This document shows, in pieces, positions 52,153 through 61,715 of a DNA stretch of 64,000 bases. Below the pieces are notes generated by a model. That model made no database searches. It saw nothing but the letters and a program-made list of their open reading frames with translations, and was not told the DNA's origin. A program made the translations under genes and the position numbers. Origin of the DNA: Calothrix sp. PCC 7103 (GTDB lineage: Bacteria > Cyanobacteriota > Cyanobacteriia > Cyanobacteriales > Nostocaceae); the NCBI RefSeq assembly GCF_000331305.1, contig NZ_KB217478.1:4356761-4420760 (forward strand), in the 5' to 3' direction. How positions within the stretch are numbered: position 1 is the first letter of the stretch; each line of letters starts with the position of its first letter.

Positions 52153-52929
52153 TTATAAAGCAGATACAGCACAAACTTGTAATCCTACTGGTGTATCAAT
52201 AATTAGGGCTTTTACTCCAAATACTTGGCTTATTGCTTCGGGTGTTAAAGCTTTTGCGGGTGTCCCGACATCCCAGAGATTACCTTGATTAAATAAGGCT
52301 ATACGGTCACTATATCTTGCTGCTAGGTTTAATTCGTGTAAGACTGTGACTATTGTTAATTGCTGTTGTTGATTTAGTTCTTTGAGTAGTTCTAGTAATT
52401 GTAGTTGGTAGTTAATATCTAAATAGGTTGTTGGTTCGTCGAGTAATAATACTTTTGGTTCTTGGGCAAGTGCTAATGCTAGAAATGCGCGCTGTCTTTC
52501 TCCACCTGATAAGTTTTCTACTGGTCTATTGCTCAAATTCTCTAAGCGCGTTTTTTGGATAGCGTTGTCTACTTTCTGTTTATCTTCCCCGCTTAATTCC
52601 CATTGCCACCAAGGTTGATGTGGTGTACGTCCTAAGCTTACTAGTTGACGAACGCTTAAACCTGTGGGAACTGTTTGTTGTTGAGGTAGTAACGCTAGTT
52701 GTTGAGCTACTACGTTAGCTGGTTGAGAGTGAATTACTTTGCCATCTAGTAAGACGGCGCCTTGTGATGGTGATAAAATTCGACTTAGTAATTTGAGAAA
52801 AGTTGATTTACCTGAACCGTTGGCGCCGACTAAACTTAGCCATTCTCCGGTTTGTAAATCTAGGTTTACGTCTTTGATGATGGGTACAGTGGTGTATCCA
52901 CCACTTAAGTTTTGTATTTCTAAGGGCAT
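52153..52929 (-). CDS. FecE/BtuD-type ABC ATPase
   Basis: A 258-residue ATPase of the iron-siderophore/cobalamin importer group. Walker A is GANGSGKSTFLKLL (about residues 35-48), the Q-loop is LLPQQQTVPTGLSVRQLVSL, the signature is NLSGGERQRAFLALALAQEP, and Walker B is LLLDEPTTYLD. It is the middle gene of the operon (29 bp after the permease gene, 10 bp before the binding-protein gene). It drives import by the adjacent permease. The C-terminal part (TPEAISQVFGVKALIIDTPV) is standard for FecE-like proteins. Confidence 0.93.
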   Translation of the reverse strand: MPLEIQNLSGGYTTVPIIKDVNLDLQTGEWLSLVGANGSGKSTFLKLLSRILSPSQGAVLLDGKVIHSQPANVVAQQLALLPQQQTVPTGLSVRQLVSLGRTPHQPWWQWELSGEDKQKVDNAIQKTRLENLSNRPVENLSGGERQRAFLALALAQEPKVLLLDEPTTYLDINYQLQLLELLKELNQQQQLTIVTVLHELNLAARYSDRIALFNQGNLWDVGTPAKALTPEAISQVFGVKALIIDTPVGLQVCAVSAL

Positions 52930-52958
52930 TTTGGTGTTTGGTTTTTGGTGATTTTTCC

Positions 52959-53993
52959 TTAACTCTCGTTTCCGGTTTTACGTTGATAGAGTAACCAGAT
53001 GAAGAGAGGTGAACCTAGAAGTGCTGTTACTGAACCTACTGGGAGTTCTACTGAACCGAGTCTAGAAAGCAAGTCCGCGAACATTAATAACCAGGCGCCA
53101 CCAAGTGCAGATAAGGGTAATAATATACGGTGGTCATTCCCCACTAGCAAACGAACCCCATGAGGAACTACTAAACCAATAAAACCAACTAGTCCACTGA
53201 CACTAACTGCTCCAGCAGCTAGAAGTGTTGCGACACCAGCAATTAATATACGCGACCGTCCCAGGTTAACCCCTAAACTTACTGCCAAGTCATCTCCTAA
53301 AGCCAATAAATTTAAAGAACGGGCAAGTAACCATCCTCCAATTAGAGCAATTATTATATAAGGCGCCGCTGCATTAACTTCTCGCCAACCTCTACCATTT
53401 AAGCTACCAATTAACCAGTTTAAAGCTTGTTGAATTTGACCGTCTTCTGCAAGTAGAAGTAAAGTGCTTTGAACTGCTCCAAACAATGAGCTTACCGCTA
53501 CACCACCTAAAATTAATCGCTCTACCGAAAGTTTGCTACCAGAACGACCAAGAAATATGACTATCGCGGTTGTAATTATGGCGCCTATCCAAGCTGCTAA
53601 GGGTATCCAAGCTTGAAACACTTGTAAGACTACCATCACAATTACCACTAGTCCGGCGCCTGCGGATATTCCCAAAATAAAAGGGTCTGCCAAACTATTA
53701 CGTAACATTCCTTGTAATAAGGCACCTGACATCCCTAACGCGGCACCAACTACCATTGCTGCATTAATACGCGGAATACGTAAATCCCAAAGTATAGTTT
53801 GTTTGAGTGGGTCACCTCGACGCAGAAGCGCTTGTAACATCTCATCAAAGCTAAAAGGAACGGCACCTTGAGATAGTGATAATAATAACGTTAATGTAAG
53901 TCCTAAAAGCAGAACAGTGACAGCAAAGAATACACGACGCTGCGTCGAAGTTTCCGGAACTTGCTTCCCAGAGTGCTTTGATAGCATTTTCAT
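52959..53993 (-). CDS. FecCD-family ABC permease
   Basis: A 344-residue inner-membrane permease with about ten helices. Marks are LRIPRINAAMVVGAALGMSG, ALLQGMLRNSLADPFILGIS, and the C-terminal GLIGFIGLVVPHGVRLLVGN coupling segment. It is the first gene of the importer operon, which is permease, ATPase and binding protein in that order. A dispersed hairpin repeat (54071-54098) precedes it. The transported ligand is an iron chelate or corrinoid; B12 would suit the organism's MetH, but there is no direct evidence. Confidence 0.93.
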   Translation of the reverse strand: MKMLSKHSGKQVPETSTQRRVFFAVTVLLLGLTLTLLLSLSQGAVPFSFDEMLQALLRRGDPLKQTILWDLRIPRINAAMVVGAALGMSGALLQGMLRNSLADPFILGISAGAGLVVIVMVVLQVFQAWIPLAAWIGAIITTAIVIFLGRSGSKLSVERLILGGVAVSSLFGAVQSTLLLLAEDGQIQQALNWLIGSLNGRGWREVNAAAPYIIIALIGGWLLARSLNLLALGDDLAVSLGVNLGRSRILIAGVATLLAAGAVSVSGLVGFIGLVVPHGVRLLVGNDHRILLPLSALGGAWLLMFADLLSRLGSVELPVGSVTALLGSPLFIWLLYQRKTGNES

Positions 53994-54070
53994 CTAATGA
54001 TTATCCTACATAAATATCTTGTTCAGCTTATTGATATTTAGTTTTATTAATATCACACTTTTCAAATAAA

Positions 54071-54098
54071 AAGGACAGGCAGGATGCCTGTTCCACAA
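54071..54098. repeat. Hairpin repeat between importer and ATPase genes
   Basis: ACAGGCAGGATGCCTGT followed by TCCACAAG, a member of the dispersed GGCA...TGCC hairpin family, located just downstream of the P-type ATPase stop side and upstream of the importer operon. Confidence 0.75.
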
Positions 54099-54125
54099 GA
54101 GTAAGAGTTAATGATGGAATATAAA

Positions 54126-56873
54126 TTAGTTTGGAGGGTCAATTTTGTTGGCAAGGGCTGCCCATAAAATCATGGGTGAACCGATTGCTAAACATAGTAA
54201 CCATTGTTGGAAACTGAGAGGCGCCGTTTCAAATACGTAGTTGATTAATGGGACGTGAGCAAATACGATTTGTAGTAATATTGCTCCGATTATTCCAAAT
54301 CCAATTGCGGGAATATCTACGTTTTCTTCAATTGTTCCGTCCATCTTAGCGATTAAGTTGGGCACTAATTGGCTGATACTGAGCATGTAGAATATCCGTC
54401 CGGCAATGAGCGAGTTAATTGCCATTGTTCGCGCTAATGGTAAGTTACCTGTTGTGGCACGGAAGTATTCAAATACACCGAATATCACAATCCAGTTGAA
54501 TAAGGAAATTAGTAGAATTCGCTTGATGCGGTTCCCTGATAGTAACGGTTCGTTCGGGTTTCTCGGTGCCTGGTTCATCACATTTGCTGCTTTGGGTTCA
54601 AATGCCAAAGGTACAGTCATTGTGATGGAGTTAAGTATATTCAACCAGAGGATTTGTAAAGAAAGAATCGGTAGGTCTCTTGCTAATAAGGTACTTAGTA
54701 AGACTGTCATCGATTCCCCACCGTTCACAGGGAGAATAAAACAGATTGCTTTGAGCAGGTTTTTATAGACAGAGCGTCCTTCTTCGATTGCTGCTTCAAT
54801 TGAGGCAAAGTTATCATCGGTAAGCAACATGTCTGATGCTTCTTTGGCGACTTCTGTACCTGACCCACCCATCGCAATACCAATATCAGCTTGTTTCAAT
54901 GCAGGTGCATCATTCACACCATCACCCGTCATTGCTACAACTTCGCCTTTTGATTGTAGTGCCTCAACTAAACGCAGCTTTTGCTCTGGCGCCACACGTG
55001 CAAATACTACACCCTCTTCTGCTACCTGCGCGAGTTCTGTTTTATCCATCTTGGATAACTCGGCGCCTGTAAATGCCAGTACTGAACCATTTTTACCCAT
55101 ACCCATACGTCGAGCAATCGCTTGGGCAGTCACAGCATGGTCTCCAGTAATCATCTTGACTTGGATACCAGCTTGTTGACACGCTTGTACTGCTTTGATA
55201 GCACTTTCGCGTGGTGGATCAATCATTCCTTGTAAACCTAGGAAAATTAATCCTTTTTCAATATCGTGGTGGTCTACACTGTTTTGGCTGTCGGGTACGT
55301 TCTTTTTCGCTAGTGCTAACACGCGCAATCCTTGGCGTGCCATGATATTTACTTCACGCTCAATACTGGTTTGGTTTAACGTTTCAACACAATCCATCGG
55401 CCGCTTTTGACCTTCGCTATTAAGCATTCCGCTACAGCGCTTCAATATTGACTCTACTGAACCTTTGACGTAAATGATTTTTCCTGCGGGTGAGTTGTGC
55501 AGTGTCGCCATATATTGATAATCTGACTCGAAAGGAATCGTATCAATTCTTGGCATTTGGCGAGTTAACGAAGCTTGATTGAATCCTGCTTTGTTTGCCG
55601 AAGCAATTAAAGCGCCTTCAGTTGGGTCGCCCATTACCGTCCATCTATCGTCTTTGTATTCAATTAAAGAATCATTACAAAGAATCCCTGCTAATAAAGT
55701 TTCTTGTAAACCCTTATCACTATTCAAATTAACTGGTCTTTCATCACGCAGTATTTCACCATCGGGAACATATCCTACTCCTGTCAAAGCATATTGATGC
55801 CCACTCGCATAAATGCCTTGAACAGTCATCTGATTTTCAGTCAGTGTGCCCGTTTTATCTGAACAAATTACTGTCGCACTACCCAAAGTCTCTACAGCAG
55901 GCAATTTACGAATAATTGCATTCCGCTTTGCCATTCTGGAAACACCGATTGCTAAAGTCACCGTTATTACCGCTGGTAAACCTTCAGGAATGGCGCCGAC
56001 AGTTAAAGCAACAGCAGCTTCGAGAGCTTCAGTGAAATTTCTTGTATTCAGTCCAACAACAAATGTTAATGTTGCTAGCGCTAAAACAACACGCAACCAG
56101 TTATGACTAAACTTATCGAACTTGCGAGTTAGCGGTGTCGTAAGGTTTGTGTGTTGGTCCATTAACTGGGAAATTTTTCCAGTCTCAGTCTCATTCCCTG
56201 TGGCAACAACAATACCTACAGCTTGTCCAAAAGTGACAAAACCACCCGCATATGCCATGTTTTTACGTTCGGCAAGAGGGGTTTCAGGGTTTAAAACATC
56301 TACATGTTTTTCTACAGCTACTGATTCACCTGTTAAACCAGATTCGTCAATTTGAAGATTTTTAGCTTGGACTAACCGTAAATCAGCAGGAACTTTATCA
56401 CCAGAGATTAATAAAACTATATCTCCAGGTACTAGCTCACGCGAAGGAATGCGAACTTTCTGCCCGTCGCGGATAACTGTGGTTTCAGTAGTAATTGCGT
56501 TTGCCAGTGCTTCAATTGCACCTTCTGCCTTGGACTCTTGAATGAACCCAATGATTGCATTGGTAGTCGTAACACCCCAAATCACTCCTGCATTTACATA
56601 ACTTCCTGATAGCGCTTTTAATAAACCCGCACACAGTAACACAATTAGCAATGGTTGGTTATATTGCTGTAAAAACTTCAACCATAAAGGTTTAACTTTT
56701 TTTGCAGTTAGTTCGTTTCTACCGTACTTTTCAACTCGCTGCTTTACATCAAAATGGCTTAAACCTCCATCTGAAGTGCTTTTCAAGAGTGATAGTGCTT
56801 CTTCGACCTCCATTGAATGCCAAACTTTTGGCTGTCCAGAGGGCAGTCCCACCGCAGATACTACCTGCACCAT
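54126..56873 (-). CDS. P-type cation ATPase (SERCA/PacL-like)
   Basis: A 915-residue P2-type ATPase. It shows the actuator TGES (GLTGESVAVEK), the transmembrane IPEGLPA motif, Asp339 of DKTGTLT as the phosphorylated residue, GDPTEGALI, the TGD and MVTGDGVND-type block (VAMTGDGVNDAPALKQADIG), and a hydrophobic C-terminal domain. It resembles PacL-type Ca2+ pumps of cyanobacteria, which extrude or sequester Ca2+; Na+ or K+ cannot be excluded from sequence. It has its own promoter upstream of 56873 within a 529-bp gap. High confidence in family, moderate for the ion. Confidence 0.9.
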   Translation of the reverse strand: MVQVVSAVGLPSGQPKVWHSMEVEEALSLLKSTSDGGLSHFDVKQRVEKYGRNELTAKKVKPLWLKFLQQYNQPLLIVLLCAGLLKALSGSYVNAGVIWGVTTTNAIIGFIQESKAEGAIEALANAITTETTVIRDGQKVRIPSRELVPGDIVLLISGDKVPADLRLVQAKNLQIDESGLTGESVAVEKHVDVLNPETPLAERKNMAYAGGFVTFGQAVGIVVATGNETETGKISQLMDQHTNLTTPLTRKFDKFSHNWLRVVLALATLTFVVGLNTRNFTEALEAAVALTVGAIPEGLPAVITVTLAIGVSRMAKRNAIIRKLPAVETLGSATVICSDKTGTLTENQMTVQGIYASGHQYALTGVGYVPDGEILRDERPVNLNSDKGLQETLLAGILCNDSLIEYKDDRWTVMGDPTEGALIASANKAGFNQASLTRQMPRIDTIPFESDYQYMATLHNSPAGKIIYVKGSVESILKRCSGMLNSEGQKRPMDCVETLNQTSIEREVNIMARQGLRVLALAKKNVPDSQNSVDHHDIEKGLIFLGLQGMIDPPRESAIKAVQACQQAGIQVKMITGDHAVTAQAIARRMGMGKNGSVLAFTGAELSKMDKTELAQVAEEGVVFARVAPEQKLRLVEALQSKGEVVAMTGDGVNDAPALKQADIGIAMGGSGTEVAKEASDMLLTDDNFASIEAAIEEGRSVYKNLLKAICFILPVNGGESMTVLLSTLLARDLPILSLQILWLNILNSITMTVPLAFEPKAANVMNQAPRNPNEPLLSGNRIKRILLISLFNWIVIFGVFEYFRATTGNLPLARTMAINSLIAGRIFYMLSISQLVPNLIAKMDGTIEENVDIPAIGFGIIGAILLQIVFAHVPLINYVFETAPLSFQQWLLCLAIGSPMILWAALANKIDPPN

Positions 56874-57408
56874 GATTATCTTCCTTAGACCTAGTAAAAA
56901 TCTGTGTTAAATCATTTTTAGCACTTTTTATTAGTGCTGAGTACACTTCAAAACCTTTTTATTTCGATGACTGGCATAGATTTTCTTAATAGTTTGTTTA
57001 TATTTAATTTGACAAAGCTTGTATTACCCACTCTTACCAGCAGGTATCAATAGAATATCTTCCTATAGATATATTGATGTTTTTGAATGCTTATAAATGG
57101 AAAAATTAAAAATAATTTATGAGTAATTACTTAGTTACTTAGTAATTTATTAATCAAAATATATTCCATTTAACTAAGTATGGAATGGCGCCGTTAGCTA
57201 GAATTTGCTGCGATACAAATCTTAAAGCCACATTTTTCGTCATAACAACAATAGTGGCGCCTAAATTAATTTAATTTTAATTTAATAAAATGTGTCAAAT
57301 AAGTTTTAGCACTATTTATTATTGTTAATATATTTATGGCACTTGTGATTTTGAATAATTTGCATAAATTTTACCAATGGTTGTTGCCGATAAAGTAGTG
57401 GAGTGAGT
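56874..57408. other. Intergenic region between divergent genes
   Basis: 535 bp, AT-rich, with two GGCGCC sites (57185 and 57256). It must contain the divergent promoters of the ATPase and the P-loop gene. No repeats of the hairpin families and no short gene were found. Confidence 0.5.
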
Positions 57409-58536
57409 ATGCTTTGCGATACAGCTTGGGTTGAAGGCAGAAAGCGCGTGTATTTGAATTTGTCTGTTCGATTGGAACTTATTGGACGTTCAGCTGAATT
57501 TCAGCGCATTGTTGAGGTTTTAGCGCAGGACGGTGATGTATTGATTGCGGGGGTGCCTGGAAGCGGGCGCCGTACCTTAGTGCGTTCAGCAGCAAAGGAA
57601 GTAGGAGCGATTATTTTAGAAATCGACTGCATCCGCGCTAGCGATGGTGAGCGTTTCTTGCAGTTACTTGCAGAAGCGGTTAGTCAAAATTTCCAACCAT
57701 CACAAGTTAAAAATTGGGTAAATACAAAAGCCAGAGAGTATTTTGTGTTTAATCCAGATGAGACTACAGGCAAGTTAAAATTGATACGCAGTTTAAACTT
57801 GAAGCAGTTATGGCAAGCGTTTGAATTGTTGTTGAAATTACCGCAGCAGTTAGCAGAAGCTGACGGAAAGCGTGTGGTGTTGATATTACATACTTTTCCT
57901 CATATTCGTTCATGGGATAAGAATGGGGAGTGGGAAGCAACGCTACGACGTGAAATCAAAGCTCAAACTTTTGTTAGTTATGTATTAGTTGCTACAATTG
58001 CCGAAGCTACCAATGCAGAAGAAAACGATTATCCATACTTAACTTTGAAATTGGCGCCTTTGGTTAGAGATGTAATTGCGGTATGGGCAAGAGAAATTTT
58101 ACATACTCAGGGGTTAACGTTTGATTCGCGTTCTAAAGCGCTGCAATTATTTTTGGATGCTGTACAAGGACACATTGGGGACGCAATGGCATTAATTCGT
58201 CGTATACAATCAGTACGGCGCCCAGATGGGTTAGTTACCGAAAAAGCAGTGCATGATGCCATTCAAGGGCTACTCAAAGATTTATCTATCACCTTTGAAT
58301 CATTATTAATGTTGCTGCCTCCTAACCAAGTGCATTTGCTCGAAGCATTAGCTTGTGACCCCACCGAAAAACCACAAAGCCGTGAGTATATTCAAAAACA
58401 TGGTTTATCGCGTGGTGGTAGCCTTCAAGGTGCCTTAATGGGGCTTCAGCACAAAGGACTAATTTATGGTGCCGAACAAGGCTATAAATTAGCGCTTCCA
58501 TTACTGGCTTTATGGTTAAAGCAGCGTTTGGACTAA
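57409..58536 (+). CDS. AAA-like P-loop protein with altered Walker A
   Basis: A 375-residue protein counted from ATG 57409, preferred over GTG 57403 because GGAG at 57400-57403 is well spaced from the ATG. The N-terminal half resembles an AAA/archaeal-type ATPase: LELIGRSAEFQRIVEVLAQD, then Walker A GVPGSGRRT (residues 48-56) in which the catalytic Lys is Arg54 and the next Ser/Thr is Arg55. The Walker B-like strand VVLILHTFPHI lacks the Asp-Glu pair. Both changes argue against normal ATP hydrolysis. The C-terminal half is helical with a winged-helix-like end. A role as a structural or regulatory ATPase-like protein is inferred. Confidence 0.7.
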   Translation: MLCDTAWVEGRKRVYLNLSVRLELIGRSAEFQRIVEVLAQDGDVLIAGVPGSGRRTLVRSAAKEVGAIILEIDCIRASDGERFLQLLAEAVSQNFQPSQVKNWVNTKAREYFVFNPDETTGKLKLIRSLNLKQLWQAFELLLKLPQQLAEADGKRVVLILHTFPHIRSWDKNGEWEATLRREIKAQTFVSYVLVATIAEATNAEENDYPYLTLKLAPLVRDVIAVWAREILHTQGLTFDSRSKALQLFLDAVQGHIGDAMALIRRIQSVRRPDGLVTEKAVHDAIQGLLKDLSITFESLLMLLPPNQVHLLEALACDPTEKPQSREYIQKHGLSRGGSLQGALMGLQHKGLIYGAEQGYKLALPLLALWLKQRLD

Positions 58537-58813
58537 GATATTGGAATTTTTACATTGTTCGGATAAAATTCCTGTACTACACTTTATAATTTTTAGTTTC
58601 ATCAAAAATTTAAATAAATGTTATATCCTTAGCATTTGTAACCTGTTTTTATAATTTAGGGGCGCATAATTTATGTGTAAGCGCTTCTACCTTAAGTAGC
58701 AAATCTCAAAAATTGGCACTTAAGAACTAGGTGAATGGCTTTGGGTCATCTACAATCATATAAACTGAACAGTTGACGAACTCGCTCAAGAAAACCTCAA
58801 ATCTAAAATCGCT

Positions 58814-60535
58814 ATGGTAGCTGCTGGTACAACCTTGCAGGGTGGCAAATATACTCTCGACCACGAAATTGGTCGGGGTGGCTTTGGGATAACCTTTAAA
58901 GCTACTCATCACTACTTGCATCAAGTGGTGGTGATTAAAACCCTGAATGAAAAGCTGCGACAACATCCGGATTTTGCCAAATTCGAGAAGCAATTCCAGG
59001 ATGAGGCTCGACGGTTAGCAACTTGTGTTCACCCTAATATTGTCCGAGTCAGCGACTTTTTTGTCGAGGCCGCATTACCATACATGGTGATGGAGTATAT
59101 CCCAGGTGAAACTTTGGGAGAAGCATATGTAATGCCAGGAGTTCCTTTACCAGAAGCAACTGCTATTCACTACATTCGCCAAATTGGCGCTGCACTAGAA
59201 GTAGTACATCAAAACGGGTTATTACACCGTGATATCAAGCCCGATAATATTATTCTTCGTCGCGACACTCAATCTGTGGTGCTAATTGATTTTGGCATCG
59301 CGCGTGAGTTTAATAGTGGAGTTCGGCAAACCCATACAGGTATGGTTTCCGAAGGATATTCTCCTATCGAACAATATTTATCGCAAGCTGCCCGCTCACC
59401 TGCAACTGATATTTATGGGTTAGCAGCGACGCTTTACACTTTATTAACAGCGCAGGTGCCAATACCAGCATTACTGCGCGACCGTGAAAAAATGCCTTCC
59501 CCACGTGAACTGCAACCGCATTTGAGTGCTGCTGTTAACCAAGCAGTGATGCGTGGTATGGCAGTTGACGCTAGATTTAGACCTTCTACTGTTGCAGAGT
59601 GGTTAAAATTATTACCTGTGTCAGGAGCAATTCCGGCGCCGCAACCACTACCAACAGGAGCAGTACAAACAATCGATTTATCAAGTCAACAAGCTTTAAA
59701 CTTGGATGCAGCTTCTGTAGCAGTAACACAATTACGTACAGAAGAACCATTACAACAAAAACAAGAAGAAAAAGACAAAGCCGTTAAAGTCATTGCCCAA
59801 AAAGTCCTTAAACCAAAAGTCTTTATTGGAACAGGTATTGCAATGCTAGCTGCTGCTGCCGGTTTTAGCGCCATGCGGGGTATTTCCAATCCTCAAGCGA
59901 CACAGCCCGTAGTAGAGCAACCAAGTAATATTTTCCCCGCATCCACAACTACTACACCAGCCGACACTCCTACTCCATCACCAACAACCGAAGCAACATC
60001 AACTCAACAAACTAAGACCTCGAACCGTGTTGAAGAGCCACCCGTCTCAACTCCAGTACGACGCAAACGGCGCCGCGTCTATAACAACGATAATAATTCC
60101 AACACTAGCAACAGCAATTTTAAAAACAATCGTTCAACTGATAACTCAAATAATTCTAATAACGAGACTACAACAACCAGACGTAGAAACTATAACAACG
60201 ACAACAATAATAGCGACAGCACACCAACGCGCACCAATAACGTCAATAATGGTACCAACACTAACAATTCTAGTGATTCAAATGCTTCTAACACACAGAC
60301 TCCAAAGGCGCCACCAAGTCCATCTTTAGTAGATAGGCTAAGAACAGTGCGTGATTCTCGTATAAAAAAATCACCAGACAGCAATAAATCACAAAGTACA
60401 CCTAAATCATCTGGTTCTGTAGTAGTACCAACAACAGAGGCGCCGCCCAAATCATCTGACCGTTCGGATGTTGTTGTCCCAACACAACAATCACAAGAAA
60501 GAAGTTCTGTAGATGCTACTTCTACTGATAATTAA
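58814..60535 (+). CDS. Membrane-anchored Ser/Thr protein kinase
   Basis: A 573-residue Hanks-type kinase. The catalytic domain (about 10-275) has [11 protein letters not shown], Lys42 (VVIKT), Asp140 in HRDIKPDN, Asp159 in DFGIA and an activation loop with [15 protein letters not shown] membrane helix (about 337-355, [20 protein letters not shown]) follows. The remaining 215 residues are a Thr/Ser/Asn/Pro-rich outer region with basic patches ([12 protein letters not shown]) and no folded domain. It likely senses envelope state and signals to the cytoplasm. It lies 277 bp after the P-loop gene, in the same direction. A hairpin repeat follows its stop. Confidence 0.92.
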   Translation: MVAAGTTLQGGKYTLDHEIGRGGFGITFKATHHYLHQVVVIKTLNEKLRQHPDFAKFEKQFQDEARRLATCVHPNIVRVSDFFVEAALPYMVMEYIPGETLGEAYVMPGVPLPEATAIHYIRQIGAALEVVHQNGLLHRDIKPDNIILRRDTQSVVLIDFGIAREFNSGVRQTHTGMVSEGYSPIEQYLSQAARSPATDIYGLAATLYTLLTAQVPIPALLRDREKMPSPRELQPHLSAAVNQAVMRGMAVDARFRPSTVAEWLKLLPVSGAIPAPQPLPTGAVQTIDLSSQQALNLDAASVAVTQLRTEEPLQQKQEEKDKAVKVIAQKVLKPKVFIGTGIAMLAAAAGFSAMRGISNPQATQPVVEQPSNIFPASTTTTPADTPTPSPTTEATSTQQTKTSNRVEEPPVSTPVRRKRRRVYNNDNNSNTSNSNFKNNRSTDNSNNSNNETTTTRRRNYNNDNNNSDSTPTRTNNVNNGTNTNNSSDSNASNTQTPKAPPSPSLVDRLRTVRDSRIKKSPDSNKSQSTPKSSGSVVVPTTEAPPKSSDRSDVVVPTQQSQERSSVDATSTDN

Positions 60536-60876
60536 TTATGGACTCTTGTAGCACAGGCATCCTGCCTGTGAATTGTGCGTTGTATGTATTTTTACTACAG
60601 AGGCACAGAGATGTATATATAGTTTCTTGAGTTTAGTGAGGCACGCAAATTTTCCTAGAGGATATATTGCTATATGATTTATCCTCTAGGAATTTAGATA
60701 GTAAAAAAATATTATGCTGTATAAAAACAAGACTAAATTTAAAAAATTGCTCTGTAAAACAGCGCCTTTTTTGAGATAAATACTTAACTTTTCATCATAA
60801 AAAGTAATTATATTTACTTTAATATATAAGTAGACTACTCGCTTCCCGCTAGAAAATGACCAATAATGTATGATAG
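60536..60876. other. Intergenic region with hairpin repeats
   Basis: A GGCATCCTGCC hairpin (60547-60570), a CACAGAG repeat (60593-60611) and a 13-bp perfect inverted repeat TTCCTAGAGGATA/TATCCTCTAGGAA (60652-60692) that could terminate transcription. No gene. Confidence 0.65.
60652..60692. terminator. 13-bp inverted repeat
   Basis: TTCCTAGAGGATA (60652-60664) pairs perfectly with TATCCTCTAGGAA (60680-60692), loop TATTGCTATATGATT. It probably separates the kinase region from the foreign-looking segment that follows. Confidence 0.65.
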
Positions 60877-60981
60877 ATTACTAAAAAAAATGTCCAGGTT
60901 AGAGTTATCGATAACAGCATTTTAATCTTGCCGTGGACGGAAACTGATCCTCGCACTGGAAAGAAACCCTGGTGGGTCTAA
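60877..60981 (+). pseudogene. C-terminal tail of an unidentified gene
   Basis: A frame reads [29 protein letters not shown] and TAA (60979-60981), directly ahead of the DsbA-like gene with only 12 bp between. There is no start codon; a TAG closes it on the left. The [15 protein letters not shown] phrase looks like a true protein end, but I cannot name the family. Together with its GATC-containing sequence it suggests the tail arrived along with the next gene. Confidence 0.4.
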
Positions 60982-60993
60982 GGATGAAGTGAT

Positions 60994-61671
60994 ATGGAAC
61001 CGATTCGTATTTTTTATTTTTCTGATGTTCTTTGCGTTTGGGCTTATATTGCTCAGATTCGTTTGGATGAGTTAAAAACAAGCTTTGAAGACAAGATTTT
61101 CATCGCACAGCACTTTGTCCCCGTCTTTGGTGTTGCTCGTGAAAAACTGGAGAACCGATGGCGCGATCGCGGTGGTTTGCAAGGATACAGCGAGCATGTC
61201 CAGGAGGTTGCGAAAAAGTTCGATCACATCACCGTTCATCCTGATATTTGGACTAAGGTTACACCATTTTCATCCACATCCTGTCATTTGTTTCTCCATG
61301 CAATTCAACTACTAGAAGCGAAAGGTTTAGTAGAGCAAAATCAACAGGTATTTGAAAAAGCAACCAGGGCATTTCGAGAGGCGTTTTTTACCCAACTGAC
61401 AGACGTTTCTGACCGCAAGGTACAATTTGGAATTGCAGAGGAATTAAGACTGCCGATCGTTGCTATCCAAGCTCAAATCGATAGTGGTGAGGCTTATGCC
61501 GAGCTATCCAAGGATTTTGAATTAGTCAAAGAGCATACAGTTACGGTAAGCCCCACCCTAATTTTTAATGAAGGACGGCAGAGACTCAACGGTAATGTGG
61601 GCTATCGGGTCATCGAAGCCAATATTCGGGAGTTACTGCACAATCCTCCGGGAGAACAATCTTGGTGTTAA
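60994..61671 (+). CDS. DsbA/FrnE-like thioredoxin-fold protein
   Basis: A 225-residue DsbA-family protein (2-hydroxychromene-2-carboxylate isomerase/FrnE group). The active site region is FYFSDVLCVWAYIAQIRLDE: Cys14 is present but the second Cys of CxxC is Ala17, so it is not a standard oxidase. A cis-Pro motif is TVSPTLIF. It has no signal peptide, so it is cytosolic. The gene is unlike its neighbours: it contains the only GCGATCGC (HIP1, 61163-61170) and several GATC sites, and no GGCGCC. This strongly suggests transfer from a HIP1-rich cyanobacterium. Confidence 0.8.
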   Translation: MEPIRIFYFSDVLCVWAYIAQIRLDELKTSFEDKIFIAQHFVPVFGVAREKLENRWRDRGGLQGYSEHVQEVAKKFDHITVHPDIWTKVTPFSSTSCHLFLHAIQLLEAKGLVEQNQQVFEKATRAFREAFFTQLTDVSDRKVQFGIAEELRLPIVAIQAQIDSGEAYAELSKDFELVKEHTVTVSPTLIFNEGRQRLNGNVGYRVIEANIRELLHNPPGEQSWC

Positions 61672-61715
61672 TGATTGGTACCAATAAATTTGGTTTTGCG
61701 TACCATATTGAATAG

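Noticed and set aside
53994-54125. Fur box or cobalamin riboswitch before the importer operon
   Set aside because: No recognisable motif in the short upstream space; hence the substrate is left open.
54836-56355. Several plus-strand frames inside the P-type ATPase gene
   Set aside because: Antisense shadows of a strongly coding gene, with no protein-like pattern.
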